Shown here: one piece after another, positions 56,155 to 64,000 of the stretch
Position numbering within the stretch: the first letter of the stretch is position 1
Layout of the letters: every line of letters starts with the position of its first letter
DNA from: Flavobacterium sp. LC2016-01
GTDB lineage: Bacteria; Bacteroidota; Bacteroidia; Flavobacteriales; Flavobacteriaceae
Reading direction: 5' to 3'
DNA length: 64,000 nt
Assembly (NCBI RefSeq): GCF_009711135.1
Contig: NZ_WMIC01000002.1
Location: 248,001 to 312,000 of the forward strand
The notes under the pieces: generated by a model
What the model saw: only the letters and a program-made list of their open reading frames with translations
Told to the model about the DNA's origin: nothing
Databases searched by the model: none
Translations under genes and position numbers: made by a program

Positions 56155-56508
56155 TTAAGAAACTATAGCCGATGGCGGACCCCGAAGCAAATAAGCGCTT
56201 CCTGAAAATGAACTGATATTCTCTGAAAACGAAAAGAAATAAGGGATTTCTTTATGAAAAGCACGAAACTGAAACGAGAAGATTTCAGCAACAGTATAAC
56301 TTCCAAAAGCAAAATTACAGACATAACATAAGTCATAATTGTGATGCTGGTGCGTGATTTCACCGCTTGGATCGTTATAATTGTGGTGACACTGTTTTTC
56401 TGAAAGCTGTTTTACAATATGCTCAAAACTGTGCAAAGACTGAAACAATATTGTAAACAATATTGTCAGCGTCATTGAAACACTTAATATGAGCTGTTTT
56501 CTTTTCAT
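56155..56508 (-). CDS. Small His/Cys-rich exported or membrane protein
   Basis: The 117-residue protein has one N-terminal hydrophobic segment (about 6-25). A cluster of likely metal ligands follows: Cys40, His41, His42, His53, His55, His56, Cys61 and Cys64 (CHHNY, HQHH, CYVC). The tail ends LRGPPSAIVS, as in small proteins often encoded before metal-related TonB receptors. ATG 56508 was chosen over a TTG nine bases earlier. The receptor gene starts 162 bases downstream. Confidence 0.7.
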   Translation of the reverse strand: MKRKQLILSVSMTLTILFTILFQSLHSFEHIVKQLSEKQCHHNYNDPSGEITHQHHNYDLCYVCNFAFGSYTVAEIFSFQFRAFHKEIPYFFSFSENISSFSGSAYLLRGPPSAIVS

Positions 56509-56658
56509 GAAAGACAAAGGTATAAAAGCGGAATGAAAAAATGATTCATTTTTTTGTTCTTATCGCAGATTTATTGAAAAAAGTGCAACAAATGCTTTTA
56601 TTCTTACAGAAAAAGAGAATAATTGTTTTCAAACAGCCTCTTCAAACTGGCATTATAT

Positions 56659-56666
56659 TATATTTG
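56659..56666 (+). promoter_or_regulatory. -7 promoter box TATATTTG
   Basis: TATATTTG matches TAnnTTTG and precedes the outer-membrane protein gene by about 65 bases. A -33 box at the right distance is not clear. Confidence 0.45.
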
Positions 56667-56732
56667 TAAGTGAAATAAAATTACTGCAAAAAACGTTAAA
56701 ACTTGAAAACCTCTTTAATACCAAAATTCGAT

Positions 56733-57437
56733 ATGCGATTATTTTTTACTTGTTTGTTTTTTGTTTCATTTCTGAATGTTTTTTCGCAAGGAGAAGTGAA
56801 GCCTGAAATTAAGCCCGTGATTAAAATCGATTCTTTGTATCGTGAGGATCAGTTTTATTTTTCGCTGGCTTATAATCTTTTGGTAAATACTCCGGAAAGA
56901 CTAAAACAGGATAAATTTTCTGCCGGACTTTCTGCCGGATTTTTGCGTGATATGCCAATAAATAAAAGCAGAACCGTTGCAATTGCTGCCGGACTAGGAT
57001 TAAGCTATCAGAACTTTTATCAGAACTTCGCTGTCTCTGAAGATACAAAAGGTGCTCCAATTTATGGTGTAAATGACTACGGCGAATTTGTTTCAAACCG
57101 CTACAGGCAATATTCTGTAGATCTTCCAATTGAGTTCAGATGGAGAAATTCTACTTACGAAAGCACAAAATTCTGGAGAATTTATGGAGGAGTAAAAATG
57201 AGTTATGTTTTCTCCAGCAAATCTATTTTAGACGATGGTGAAAACACGTATAAAATTGCCAATAATCCAGATATCAATAAATTTCAATACGGAATTTATC
57301 TCGCAACGGGCTACAACACCTGGAACATTTTTGCTTACTATGGCTTAAATCCTTTATACAATTCAGTTTCGACAATTTCTGGTGAAAAGGTCAATATGAA
57401 GACAATGAATATTGGACTTATTTTTTACATTTTATAG
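56733..57437 (+). CDS. Outer-membrane beta-barrel protein
   Basis: ATG 56733 gives 234 residues with a signal peptide (MRLFFTCLFFVSFLNVFSQ). The rest looks like an eight-stranded barrel of the PorT/OmpW type (FYFSLAYNLL, KFSAGLSAGFLRDM, VAIAAGLGLSYQNFYQ, YSVDLPIEFRWRN, WRIYGGVKMSYVFSS, NIGLIFYIL). PorT of the type IX secretion system has this fold, but no specific match can be claimed. TTG 56703 is an alternative start. Confidence 0.7.
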   Translation: MRLFFTCLFFVSFLNVFSQGEVKPEIKPVIKIDSLYREDQFYFSLAYNLLVNTPERLKQDKFSAGLSAGFLRDMPINKSRTVAIAAGLGLSYQNFYQNFAVSEDTKGAPIYGVNDYGEFVSNRYRQYSVDLPIEFRWRNSTYESTKFWRIYGGVKMSYVFSSKSILDDGENTYKIANNPDINKFQYGIYLATGYNTWNIFAYYGLNPLYNSVSTISGEKVNMKTMNIGLIFYIL

Positions 57438-58037
57438 CCACAAATAGATAAAAAGCACTTGTGGCAATGTGCCAATAAGCAATCCAATTAAAATTTCTCT
57501 CGAAGTGTGCGCCTGCATTTCCATTCGGGAAGAAGCTACAACGCCCGTCAATAAAATTAAAAGAGCAGGCCAATAGGGATTCTGCATCTGTAAATGAATA
57601 TTTAATCCGATGACAAAAATGGCAAATCCGCTTATTGCTGCCACATGAAGACTTGGTTTCAATTTAAATAAAGAGCAGACTAAAGCCAAAATTGATGTGA
57701 ACAATGCACCAAGAAAAAAGAAATGCAGTTCTGGATATCGTGTTATTATGATGCTTCGTTTTACCAATAAAATATATAAAAAACACTGTAAAAGCAAAGG
57801 AATTTTTCGCTGTGAAGTTTCCTGAACCATAATAGAATTTACATGTCCGGTTGATTTCAGCAAAAGGAAAAATAAAACTGGAACTAAAATCGTAATAATC
57901 AGAATTTGAAATAAAACAAAGTATTTTTCTTGATTAGTAAAAGCGTCTTCTTTGCAAAAAAGATAAAATAAAGTGGCATACATCGCGATAAAAATCGGAT
58001 GTAAAATATAAGAGAAAAGTGGAAGTATTTTTTTCAA
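57432..58037 (-). CDS. PAP2-like membrane phosphatase domain protein
   Basis: TTG 58037 gives 201 residues (LKKILPLFSYILHPIFIAMY) with five or six membrane spans. It keeps a reduced PAP2 signature: KPSLHVA (for PSGH) and SRMEMQAHTSREI (SRx5Hx3D-like with Glu for Asp). The first KxxxxxxRP motif is not evident. PAP2 proteins dephosphorylate lipid phosphates. A GTG start at 58091 lies inside the palindromic repeat and was not accepted. It overlaps the preceding gene tail to tail by six bases. Confidence 0.65.
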   Translation of the reverse strand: MKKILPLFSYILHPIFIAMYATLFYLFCKEDAFTNQEKYFVLFQILIITILVPVLFFLLLKSTGHVNSIMVQETSQRKIPLLLQCFLYILLVKRSIIITRYPELHFFFLGALFTSILALVCSLFKLKPSLHVAAISGFAIFVIGLNIHLQMQNPYWPALLILLTGVVASSRMEMQAHTSREILIGLLIGTLPQVLFIYLWL

Positions 58038-58086
58038 AGCATTGTAATTTGTGGTGTTGAACAAATATAATGAAATAAAGTTTTTA

Positions 58087-58221
58087 GCCACGAATTACAC
58101 TAATTTCCGCAAATTTTTATTTTTTTATTTGCTGATAATAATTGGGAGATTATAATCTGTCAGCATATTTACACTCTATTATAAAAATCATTAATTCGTG
58201 AAAATTAGTGTAATTCGTGGC
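58087..58221 (+). repeat. Inverted repeat, CACGAATTACACTAATT family
   Basis: GCCACGAATTACACTAATT (58087-58105) and AATTAGTGTAATTCGTGGC (58203-58221) are exact 19-base inverted repeats enclosing 97 bases. They lie between the divergent membrane-protein and murF genes and create false upstream start codons in both flanking frames. Confidence 0.75.
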
Positions 58222-58232
58222 AAACCTTTTTT

Positions 58233-58240
58233 TAAATTTG
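58233..58240 (+). promoter_or_regulatory. -7 promoter box TAAATTTG of murF-alr
   Basis: TAAATTTG matches TAnnTTTG and lies 17 bases before the ATG at 58258, supporting that start. A -33 element would fall in the palindromic arm. Confidence 0.45.
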
Positions 58241-58257
58241 ACAAAAAGAATTTCTCA

Positions 58258-60729
58258 ATGAGCATCAACTTAAAAAACATAATTCCGGTTCTTCACGCTC
58301 AAAATAGTACGCCAGAAACGGATATTTTTGTAGATCATATATCAATCGACAGCCGTTCATTGCAAAACGGATCTAAAACGTTGTTTATTGCCTTGTCTGG
58401 CGTTAACAATGATGCTCATTTGTATATTCCGGAACTTATTGAAAAAGGCGTTCAAAATTTTGTTGTTCAATATATTCCTGAAAAGGTTGCGGACAAAGCT
58501 AATTTTTTAGTGGTCAAAAATACGCTAAATGCTTTACAGCAATTTGCCGCTTATTACCGCAATTTATTTGATTTTCCTGTTATCGGCTTAACCGGAAGCA
58601 ACGGAAAAACGATTGTAAAAGAATGGCTTAATTTCTTGCTGAGCCCAGATTATAATATTATCAGAAGTCCAAAAAGCTATAACTCTCAAGTTGGCGTACC
58701 GCTTTCTGTTATTGCGATAAATGAAAAACACAATTTAGGGATTTTTGAAGCTGGTATTTCTACTGTAAATGAAATGGAAAAGCTTGAAAAAATCATCAAA
58801 CCAAACATTGGTGTTTTAACAAGCATTGGCTCCGCACATGATGAAGGATTTTTAAATTTAGTACAAAAGATAGATGAAAAACTGCTTTTGTTTAAAGAAT
58901 GTCCTATTATTATTTATCAAAAAAATGAAATTGTTGATTCCTGTATATCACAATTTACAGCTGAATATATGATGCATCCGAGAAAACTGTTTTCTTGGAG
59001 TTTTACAGATAAAAATGCAGATGTTTTTATTCTGAAGAAAGAAACTAAAAACGAAATTACCAATATTCAATACCAATATAAAAACGAAATTTTCGATTTA
59101 GAAATTCCATTCAGCGATTCGGCTTCAATAGAAAATGCCATTTCGTGTTTATTGGTTCTGCTTTATTTTAAATACGATTCAAAAACGATTCAAAATCGTG
59201 TGCAAATGTTGTATCCAGTGCAAATGCGCTTGGAAGTCAAAAACGGAATTAATAACTGCAGTATAATCGACGACAGTTACAGTTCCGATTTTCAGTCGCT
59301 TAAAATTGCTTTGGATTTCTTAGAAAGCCAGCAAAAAAAGAACGCCACAAAAACGGTTATTCTGTCGGACATTTTTCAAAGCGGTTTTTCAAATGAAGAA
59401 TTGTATTCTAAAGTCTCCCAGCTTATTTCGGATAATAAAATCAATCGTGTAATTGGCATTGGACCAACGATTTCTTCTTTTGCAGCTAAGTTTTCAAACT
59501 GCATTGCATTTCAGGATACGGCTTCATTTATTGCCGCTTTTGAAACGCTGAATTTTAGTAATGAAACCATTTTGATTAAAGGCGCAAGATCTTTTCAATT
59601 TGAAGAAATTGTTTCGCTGCTTGAAGAAAAAACACATGAAACGGTTCTTGAAATAAACCTGGATTCTATAAGTCATAACTTAAATTACTATAAATCGAAA
59701 CTTGCCGATGATGTCAAAATTATGGTAATGGTGAAAGCTTTTGGTTACGGAAATGGAGGCCTGGAAATTGTCAAACTGCTGGAACATCACAAAACAGATT
59801 ATTTAGGTGTGGCTTTCGCCGATGAAGGAATTTCACTGAAAAACGGCGGAATAAAATTGCCTATTATGGTTCTAAACCCAGAATCAACAAGTTTTCCGTC
59901 GATTATTCAATACAAATTAGAACCTGAAATTTATAGTTTAAAAGGTTTGAATGCCTTTTTGAAAATTGCCAAAGAAAAGAATTTAAAAGATTTTCCAATT
60001 CATATTAAAGTGGATACCGGAATGCATCGTTTAGGTTTTGAAGAAAATACAATTGATGAATTAATTGAAACTTTAAAAAATAATTCAAGCGTTCGGGTTC
60101 AAAGTATTTTGTCACATTTGGCAACAAGCGATGATCCGAAACATTTTGATTTTGTTGAAAAACAGATCCATTTATTCGAGAAATTGTCTTCAAAATTAAT
60201 GTCGGAATTAAACATAAATCCAATTCGTCATATTTTAAATACTTCGGGAATCAGCAATTTTCCAAATGCACAATACAATATGGTTCGTTTGGGAATTGGT
60301 TTATATGGCGTTTCTAATGATCCATCAGAACAAAAATATTTAGAGAATGTTGGAACTTTAAAATCGATTATTTCTCAGATTCGCTCCATTCCAAATGGCG
60401 ACAGCGTAGGTTACGGACGTCGTTTTATGGCTGAAAAAGAAACAAAAATTGCCACAATACCAATAGGTTATGCTGACGGAATTTCGAGATTATGGGGAAA
60501 TGAAGTTGGTTTTGTCACAATCAAAAATCAAAAAGCCAAAATCCTAGGAAGCGTCTGTATGGATATGCTGATGGTTGATGTAAGTCATATTGACTGTAAA
60601 GAAGGTGATTCGGTAATTATTTTTGGCGAAAGCCCAACCGTTATCGAAATGGCCGAAGCTTTAAAAACAATTCCGTATGAGATTATGACCAGCATTTCGC
60701 AGCGCGTAAAACGGGTATTTTTTAGATAA
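58258..60729 (+). CDS. murF-alr: Bifunctional MurF ligase / alanine racemase
   Basis: ATG 58258 gives 823 residues. The N-terminal half is MurF (D-Ala-D-Ala-adding ligase) with DSRSLQNG, the ATP loop GSNGKT (113-118) and EAGISTVNEME. The C-terminal half from about 465 is alanine racemase: Lys of VMVKAFGYGNGG (about 493) binds PLP and Tyr of SVGYGRRF is the second base. The fusion supplies D-Ala and attaches D-Ala-D-Ala to the UDP-MurNAc-tripeptide, and is known in Bacteroidota. The PLP motif has KAFGYG where KADAYG is common. Confidence 0.95.
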   Translation: MSINLKNIIPVLHAQNSTPETDIFVDHISIDSRSLQNGSKTLFIALSGVNNDAHLYIPELIEKGVQNFVVQYIPEKVADKANFLVVKNTLNALQQFAAYYRNLFDFPVIGLTGSNGKTIVKEWLNFLLSPDYNIIRSPKSYNSQVGVPLSVIAINEKHNLGIFEAGISTVNEMEKLEKIIKPNIGVLTSIGSAHDEGFLNLVQKIDEKLLLFKECPIIIYQKNEIVDSCISQFTAEYMMHPRKLFSWSFTDKNADVFILKKETKNEITNIQYQYKNEIFDLEIPFSDSASIENAISCLLVLLYFKYDSKTIQNRVQMLYPVQMRLEVKNGINNCSIIDDSYSSDFQSLKIALDFLESQQKKNATKTVILSDIFQSGFSNEELYSKVSQLISDNKINRVIGIGPTISSFAAKFSNCIAFQDTASFIAAFETLNFSNETILIKGARSFQFEEIVSLLEEKTHETVLEINLDSISHNLNYYKSKLADDVKIMVMVKAFGYGNGGLEIVKLLEHHKTDYLGVAFADEGISLKNGGIKLPIMVLNPESTSFPSIIQYKLEPEIYSLKGLNAFLKIAKEKNLKDFPIHIKVDTGMHRLGFEENTIDELIETLKNNSSVRVQSILSHLATSDDPKHFDFVEKQIHLFEKLSSKLMSELNINPIRHILNTSGISNFPNAQYNMVRLGIGLYGVSNDPSEQKYLENVGTLKSIISQIRSIPNGDSVGYGRRFMAEKETKIATIPIGYADGISRLWGNEVGFVTIKNQKAKILGSVCMDMLMVDVSHIDCKEGDSVIIFGESPTVIEMAEALKTIPYEIMTSISQRVKRVFFR

Positions 60730-60797
60730 TTTTAAGAACTTTAAAGAAAATTGCGTATTTTCGGTATTCACTTATTATAAATGTAAACAGATACGAT

Positions 60798-61172
60798 ATG
60801 GGATTTTTTTCAGAATTTAAGGCATTTGCAATAAAAGGCAACGTGGTTGATCTTGCTGTTGCAGTAATTATTGGAGCAGCTTTTGGTAAAATTGTAAGTT
60901 CATTTATTGAAGATGTAATTACGCCACTAGTATTAAAACCGGCTTTAGAAGCTGCGCATTTAGAAAAAATTCAAGATCTTACCGCTTTTGGAGGTGTAAA
61001 ATACGGTCTTTTTATGTCAGCAGTAATTAACTTTGTTATTGTCGCTTTTGTTTTATTCTTAGTTATTAAAGGAGTAAACAAACTTAAAAAAGAAGAAGCT
61101 CCTGCTCCGCCAGCCGGACTAACTCAGGAAGAATTACTTACTCAAATTAGAGATTTATTAAAAAATAAATAA
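60798..61172 (+). CDS. mscL: Large-conductance mechanosensitive channel
   Basis: The 124-residue protein starts MGFFSEFKAFAIKGNVVDLAVAVIIGAAFGKIV, the MscL first-helix signature. The second membrane helix (AVINFVIVAFVLFLVIKGVNKL) is followed by a charged C-terminal bundle. It opens under membrane tension to release solutes during osmotic downshock. The length is standard. Confidence 0.96.
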   Translation: MGFFSEFKAFAIKGNVVDLAVAVIIGAAFGKIVSSFIEDVITPLVLKPALEAAHLEKIQDLTAFGGVKYGLFMSAVINFVIVAFVLFLVIKGVNKLKKEEAPAPPAGLTQEELLTQIRDLLKNK

Positions 61173-61203
61173 AAATATAATACCGCTACACTAAGTCTAA
61201 CTT

Positions 61204-61234
61204 AACCGTCTTCTTAATTGGGGCGGTTTTTTTT
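61204..61234 (+). terminator. Intrinsic terminator after mscL
   Basis: AACCGTC (61204-61210) pairs with GGCGGTT (61222-61228) with one wobble, followed by eight T residues. Confidence 0.7.
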
Positions 61235-61260
61235 AATCTAATACTAAAGATTGTAAGAAT

Positions 61261-61875
61261 ATGAAAATACAGGTTTTAAATGACCGAGTTCAGAAGCTTT
61301 TTAGGAGCGGTTCATATTCTATGGATATAACTAAACAAATTGAAGCAGAGCTTAAACCGTTAAAGAAAGAAAAGGCAGTTGCTATTTCAGATCTGTTGTT
61401 GTTTAATTTGAACAATAAAGATTTAAAAGGAGTGAACGCTATACTGGGCTTTTTGATGGCTGTTTATGATTTTGAAGGAGAAGAAGAGCAGATAATAAGT
61501 CTTGCCCTGATTAAAATATTGGCAAAACTTACGCCATTGTATCGTAAATCAGGTAATCTGGAGATAGAAATTTTGTATTATTTGATTTTTGATATTATTT
61601 TTCAGAATACGGGGCTTATAGAAGAATTAGATCTGAAATCAAAAGAGGCTCTGATTTGTGAAATTATTGAAATCTCAAAATTGAAATACTCAGAAGACAA
61701 AACCAAGGATAGTGATTTACTAATGGCACTTCAAAAAATTATAGATATCGGATTTTATTTTGGAGATCAGAAAGGAAAAGAAATGTTGGAAAGTGGCTTT
61801 TTGAATCATTTCGATGAATTTATTGCAGGTTGTGCAAAAGATGAATTGGAGACAAATTGGCCTGATAGTATTTAA
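61261..61875 (+). CDS. Hypothetical all-helical protein
   Basis: The 204-residue protein has no signal peptide or long hydrophobic helix. It appears almost wholly alpha-helical with repeated LLxF/LLMA helices (ISDLLLFNLNNKDLKGVNAILGFLMAVYDFEGEEEQIISLALIKILAKL), resembling a HEAT/ARM-type solenoid. It stands alone between two terminated units. No family is recognised. Confidence 0.7.
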   Translation: MKIQVLNDRVQKLFRSGSYSMDITKQIEAELKPLKKEKAVAISDLLLFNLNNKDLKGVNAILGFLMAVYDFEGEEEQIISLALIKILAKLTPLYRKSGNLEIEILYYLIFDIIFQNTGLIEELDLKSKEALICEIIEISKLKYSEDKTKDSDLLMALQKIIDIGFYFGDQKGKEMLESGFLNHFDEFIAGCAKDELETNWPDSI

Positions 61876-61946
61876 AATTATTTGTGGCTCAGATAATTTT
61901 ACATATTGTTTAATTTATAACATTTTGTTATTTTTTGTGAAGCATA

Positions 61947-61976
61947 TTGTTTTCGTTTTTATTATAACTATTTTTG
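61947..61976 (+). promoter_or_regulatory. Vegetative promoter of asd
   Basis: TTG (61947-61949), 19 bases, then TATTTTTG (61969-61976), followed by the ATG at 62018. Confidence 0.7.
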
Positions 61977-62017
61977 CAGAGTAAAATTAGATTAATAGCT
62001 ATTTAAAAATATAAATA

Positions 62018-63007
62018 ATGAGAATTGCAGTTGTAGGTGCTACCGGAATGGTTGGCGAAGTAATGCTTAAAGTTTTAGCGGAAAGAAATTTTCCAGTTAC
62101 AGAATTAATTCCTGTTGCGTCTGAAAGATCAGTAGGAAAAGAAATTGAATATAAAGGAACAAAATATAAAGTTGTTGGAATGCAGACTGCAGTTGATATG
62201 AAAGCTGATATCGCAGTTTTCTCTGCTGGAGGAGATACATCTTTAGAATGGGCTCCAAAATTTGCTGCTGCTGGAACAACAGTTATTGACAACTCATCTG
62301 CATGGAGAATGGATCCGACTAAAAAATTAGTGGTTCCAGAAATCAATGCTTCATCATTAACTAAAGAAGATAAAATTATTGCAAACCCAAACTGTTCTAC
62401 AATTCAAATGGTTTTGGCTTTGGCGCCTTTGCATAGAAAATACAACATTGAAAGAATTATTGTTTCAACTTACCAATCAATCACTGGAACTGGCGTAAAA
62501 GCGGTTAAACAGTTAGAGAATGAGTACGCAGGAATTCAAGGTGATATGGCTTACAAATATCCAATTCACAGAAATGCAATCCCACATTGCGACAGTTTTG
62601 AAGATAACGGATACACTAAAGAAGAAATGAAATTAGTTCGTGAAACTCAAAAAATTCTTGGTGACAACACGATCAGAGTTACCGCTACTGCAGTTCGTGT
62701 ACCGGTTGTTGGCGGGCACAGTGAAGCAGTAAATGTGGAATTTACAAATGATTTTGAAGTAAATGAAGTTCGCGAAATTTTGCACCATACAGATGGTGTT
62801 GTAGTGCAGGATAATTTAGATACATTCACATACCCAATGCCATTATACGCAGAAGGTAAAAATGATGTTTTTGTTGGAAGAATTCGTCGTGACGAAAGCC
62901 AGCCAAACACATTAAATATGTGGATTGTTGCTGATAACTTAAGAAAAGGTGCAGCAACAAATACAATTCAGATTGCAGAGTATTTAATCCAAGCTGGATT
63001 AGTATAA
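62018..63007 (+). CDS. asd: Aspartate-semialdehyde dehydrogenase
   Basis: The 329-residue enzyme has an N-terminal NADP loop (VVGATGMVGEVML) and the catalytic Cys126 in NPNCSTIQ. Substrate residues appear in STYQSITGTGVKA, FEDNGYTKEE and VPVVGGHSEAVNVEF. It converts aspartyl phosphate to aspartate semialdehyde, the branch point to lysine/diaminopimelate, threonine and methionine. The length is standard. Confidence 0.97.
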   Translation: MRIAVVGATGMVGEVMLKVLAERNFPVTELIPVASERSVGKEIEYKGTKYKVVGMQTAVDMKADIAVFSAGGDTSLEWAPKFAAAGTTVIDNSSAWRMDPTKKLVVPEINASSLTKEDKIIANPNCSTIQMVLALAPLHRKYNIERIIVSTYQSITGTGVKAVKQLENEYAGIQGDMAYKYPIHRNAIPHCDSFEDNGYTKEEMKLVRETQKILGDNTIRVTATAVRVPVVGGHSEAVNVEFTNDFEVNEVREILHHTDGVVVQDNLDTFTYPMPLYAEGKNDVFVGRIRRDESQPNTLNMWIVADNLRKGAATNTIQIAEYLIQAGLV

Positions 63008-63036
63008 TCTGAGAGATTAAATTAAATTGTTATAAA

Positions 63037-63076
63037 GAAAAAGCCGTAATCACAGCAATGTAATTACGGCTTTTTT
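63037..63076 (+). terminator. Intrinsic terminator after asd
   Basis: AAAAAGCCGTAAT (63037-63049, allowing one mismatch at the outer end) pairs with ATTACGGCTTTTT (63062-63074), ending in T residues. Confidence 0.8.
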
Positions 63077-63094
63077 GATTTGTCTACTTACAGA

Positions 63095-63127
63095 AAACCC
63101 GACAGGTTTTTGAAACCTGTCGGGTTT
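63095..63127 (+). repeat. Perfect short palindrome, AAACCCGACAGGTTT family
   Basis: AAACCCGACAGGTTT (63095-63109) and AAACCTGTCGGGTTT (63113-63127) are perfect 15-base inverted repeats around TTG. It lies between two convergent terminators and resembles an interspersed Flavobacterium repeat. Confidence 0.7.
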
Positions 63128-63140
63128 AATTCGTAAAACA

Positions 63141-63173
63141 AAAAAGGCGGGAATCAAAATTCTCGCCTTTTTT
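63141..63173 (-). terminator. Intrinsic terminator after the ferredoxin gene
   Basis: AAAAAGGCGGGAAT (63141-63154) pairs with ATTCTCGCCTTTTT (63159-63172) with one wobble; the reverse strand ends in T residues. Confidence 0.75.
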
Positions 63174-63177
63174 AATA

Positions 63178-63495
63178 TTAATATTCTGGAGCCAGTTCTA
63201 GTTCCAGACCTTCTAAATCTGTAGTGATTGGTATCTGACATCCTAAACGGCTGTTAGATTTAACATAAAATGCCTCCGACAACATGGCTTCTTCTTCGTC
63301 TCCCATTTCTGGCAATGCCACATCATTTAAAACATAACACTGGCAAGAAGCACACATGGCCATTCCTCCGCAGGTCCCTTCAACAGGAAGTTCGTATGCT
63401 TTGCATAACTCCATTATGTTCATTGCCATATCAGTTGGAGCTTGTAATTCGTGTATAACTCCTTCTCGATCTTTAATCTTAATTAATACATCCAT
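63178..63495 (-). CDS. 2Fe-2S ferredoxin, adrenodoxin type
   Basis: The 105-residue protein binds one 2Fe-2S cluster through Cys42, Cys48, Cys51 and Cys86 (TCGGMAMCASC and RLGCQI), the C-x5-C-x2-C pattern of adrenodoxin/putidaredoxin-type ferredoxins. It has the acidic helix MGDEEEAMLSEA expected for partner binding. It carries electrons in the cytoplasm. The partner enzyme is not encoded nearby. Confidence 0.93.
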   Translation of the reverse strand: MDVLIKIKDREGVIHELQAPTDMAMNIMELCKAYELPVEGTCGGMAMCASCQCYVLNDVALPEMGDEEEAMLSEAFYVKSNSRLGCQIPITTDLEGLELELAPEY

Positions 63496-63556
63496 TTTTA
63501 TTATTTGGAATTTTAAGGGTCAGGATTTTATAACGTGAAAAAATCCTATGTTCAAT

Positions 63557-64000
63557 TTAACTTGGTTTTAGGCTAAATGCGTATTCTTTTTGTGAATTTT
63601 CTTTAAGATGCATTTTTACACCCAACATATTACCACTTTTTTCGAGCAATGTTACAACAGCAATTACAGAATAATAATCTCTGTCGCCTTGAAAGATTAA
63701 TGTTCCTTCGTATGTTGAATTTACAACTCCTTGTTTATCTGTGGTTACAGAAAGCTTTCTTGGGTGAGAAAATTCAGCTGTACTGTAAGTTGCTTTATTT
63801 GCAAACTTTGCTTTTCCTTCGGCAAAATCATATAAAAAATCATAATTGCCAATTTTTAAACTTCCCTCTTCACTGCTTGCAATTGTGTTAAATACAATTT
63901 GCCCTGAAAATTTAAAATCTGACCATTCTTCTGATTCACTTACCCAAGCCTTGTCCACAATCAGAGTTTGTGCTTCTTGTGCATAATTTACAGATACAAA
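63557..64000 (-). CDS. Secreted protein of unknown function (partial, 5' end outside window)
   Basis: The frame runs off the right edge. The visible part begins FVSVNYAQEAQTLIVDKAW, probably the end of a signal peptide cut near NYAQ, followed by about 130 residues of beta-rich sequence (SGQIVFNTI, LKIGNYDFLYDF, GVVNSTYEGTLIFQGDRDYYSVIAVVTLLEKSG, KEYAFSLKPS). No family is recognised. The GTG at 63958 is unlikely to be the start because coding sense continues upstream. Confidence 0.65.
   Translation of the reverse strand, partial: FVSVNYAQEAQTLIVDKAWVSESEEWSDFKFSGQIVFNTIASSEEGSLKIGNYDFLYDFAEGKAKFANKATYSTAEFSHPRKLSVTTDKQGVVNSTYEGTLIFQGDRDYYSVIAVVTLLEKSGNMLGVKMHLKENSQKEYAFSLKPS

Noticed and set aside
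1..64000. CRISPR array, prophage, insertion sequence or integron
   Set aside because: No regularly spaced direct repeats, transposase, integrase or phage structural genes were found; the repeats seen are palindromic intergenic elements.

Overview
The window looks like chromosomal DNA of a Flavobacterium-type member of the Bacteroidota. The evidence is the low GC content, promoters with the TAnnTTTG -7 box, few Shine-Dalgarno sequences and many TTG starts. Diagnostic genes agree: a short primary sigma factor without region 1.1, a MurF-alanine racemase fusion, an XrtF-type exosortase, a GYDIA-family GHMP kinase and large STN/carboxypeptidase-like TonB-dependent receptors.

Layout. 1-4346: the end of an exosortase gene (minus strand), a GAF/fRMsr-like protein, a secreted MORN-like repeat protein, rpsO, and pnp behind an unusual hairpin leader. 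4700-24524: the main accessory feature, three tandem copies of one four-gene cassette. Each copy encodes a small unknown secreted protein (A), an STN-bearing TonB-dependent receptor of about 915 aa (B), a DUF4249-type lipoprotein (C), and a large periplasmic protein with an MG2-like region and a free-standing plug-like domain (D). Each copy ends in its own terminator; copies 2 and 3 have a clear vegetative promoter. 24679-26698: an ECF sigma factor overlapping a protein that joins an anti-sigma-like cytoplasmic/inner-membrane end to an outer-membrane beta-barrel. 26782-36739: rpoD, rpe, a NucA-like lipoprotein nuclease, a Prc/Tsp protease, surE, a small membrane protein, lpxB, an NlpC/P60 lipoprotein and comEC. 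36745-44003 (minus): three thioredoxin-fold paralogues, two of them without CxxC, and a peptide-use operon (dipeptidyl peptidase IV, two POT transporters, thioredoxin). 44184-46497: HMG-CoA reductase and a GYDIA kinase (mevalonate route). 46507-53450 (minus): a hypothetical protein, a PpiD/SurA-like foldase, a CNNM/CBS protein, a small membrane protein, LptC, an outer-membrane protein and coaX. 53555-53630: tRNA-Phe. 53785-56508 (minus): a TonB receptor behind a small His/Cys-rich protein, probably metal-related. 56733-64000: a beta-barrel protein, a PAP2-like membrane protein, murF-alr, mscL, a hypothetical gene, asd, a 2Fe-2S ferredoxin and a partial secreted protein.

How it fits together. 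Most of the window is envelope biology. The triplicated cassette looks like a paralogous outer-membrane uptake or assembly machine. It has no SusD, glycoside hydrolase or FecR next to it. The neighbouring sigma/anti-sigma-barrel pair is a candidate regulator, although a terminator separates it from cassette 3. No transposase, integrase, prophage or CRISPR array was seen. Mobile-like content is limited to intergenic palindromic repeats of several families.

All domain assignments were made by eye from motifs; no database search was run. Start codons were chosen from promoters, signal peptides and comparison of the paralogues, and often differ from the longest open frame.
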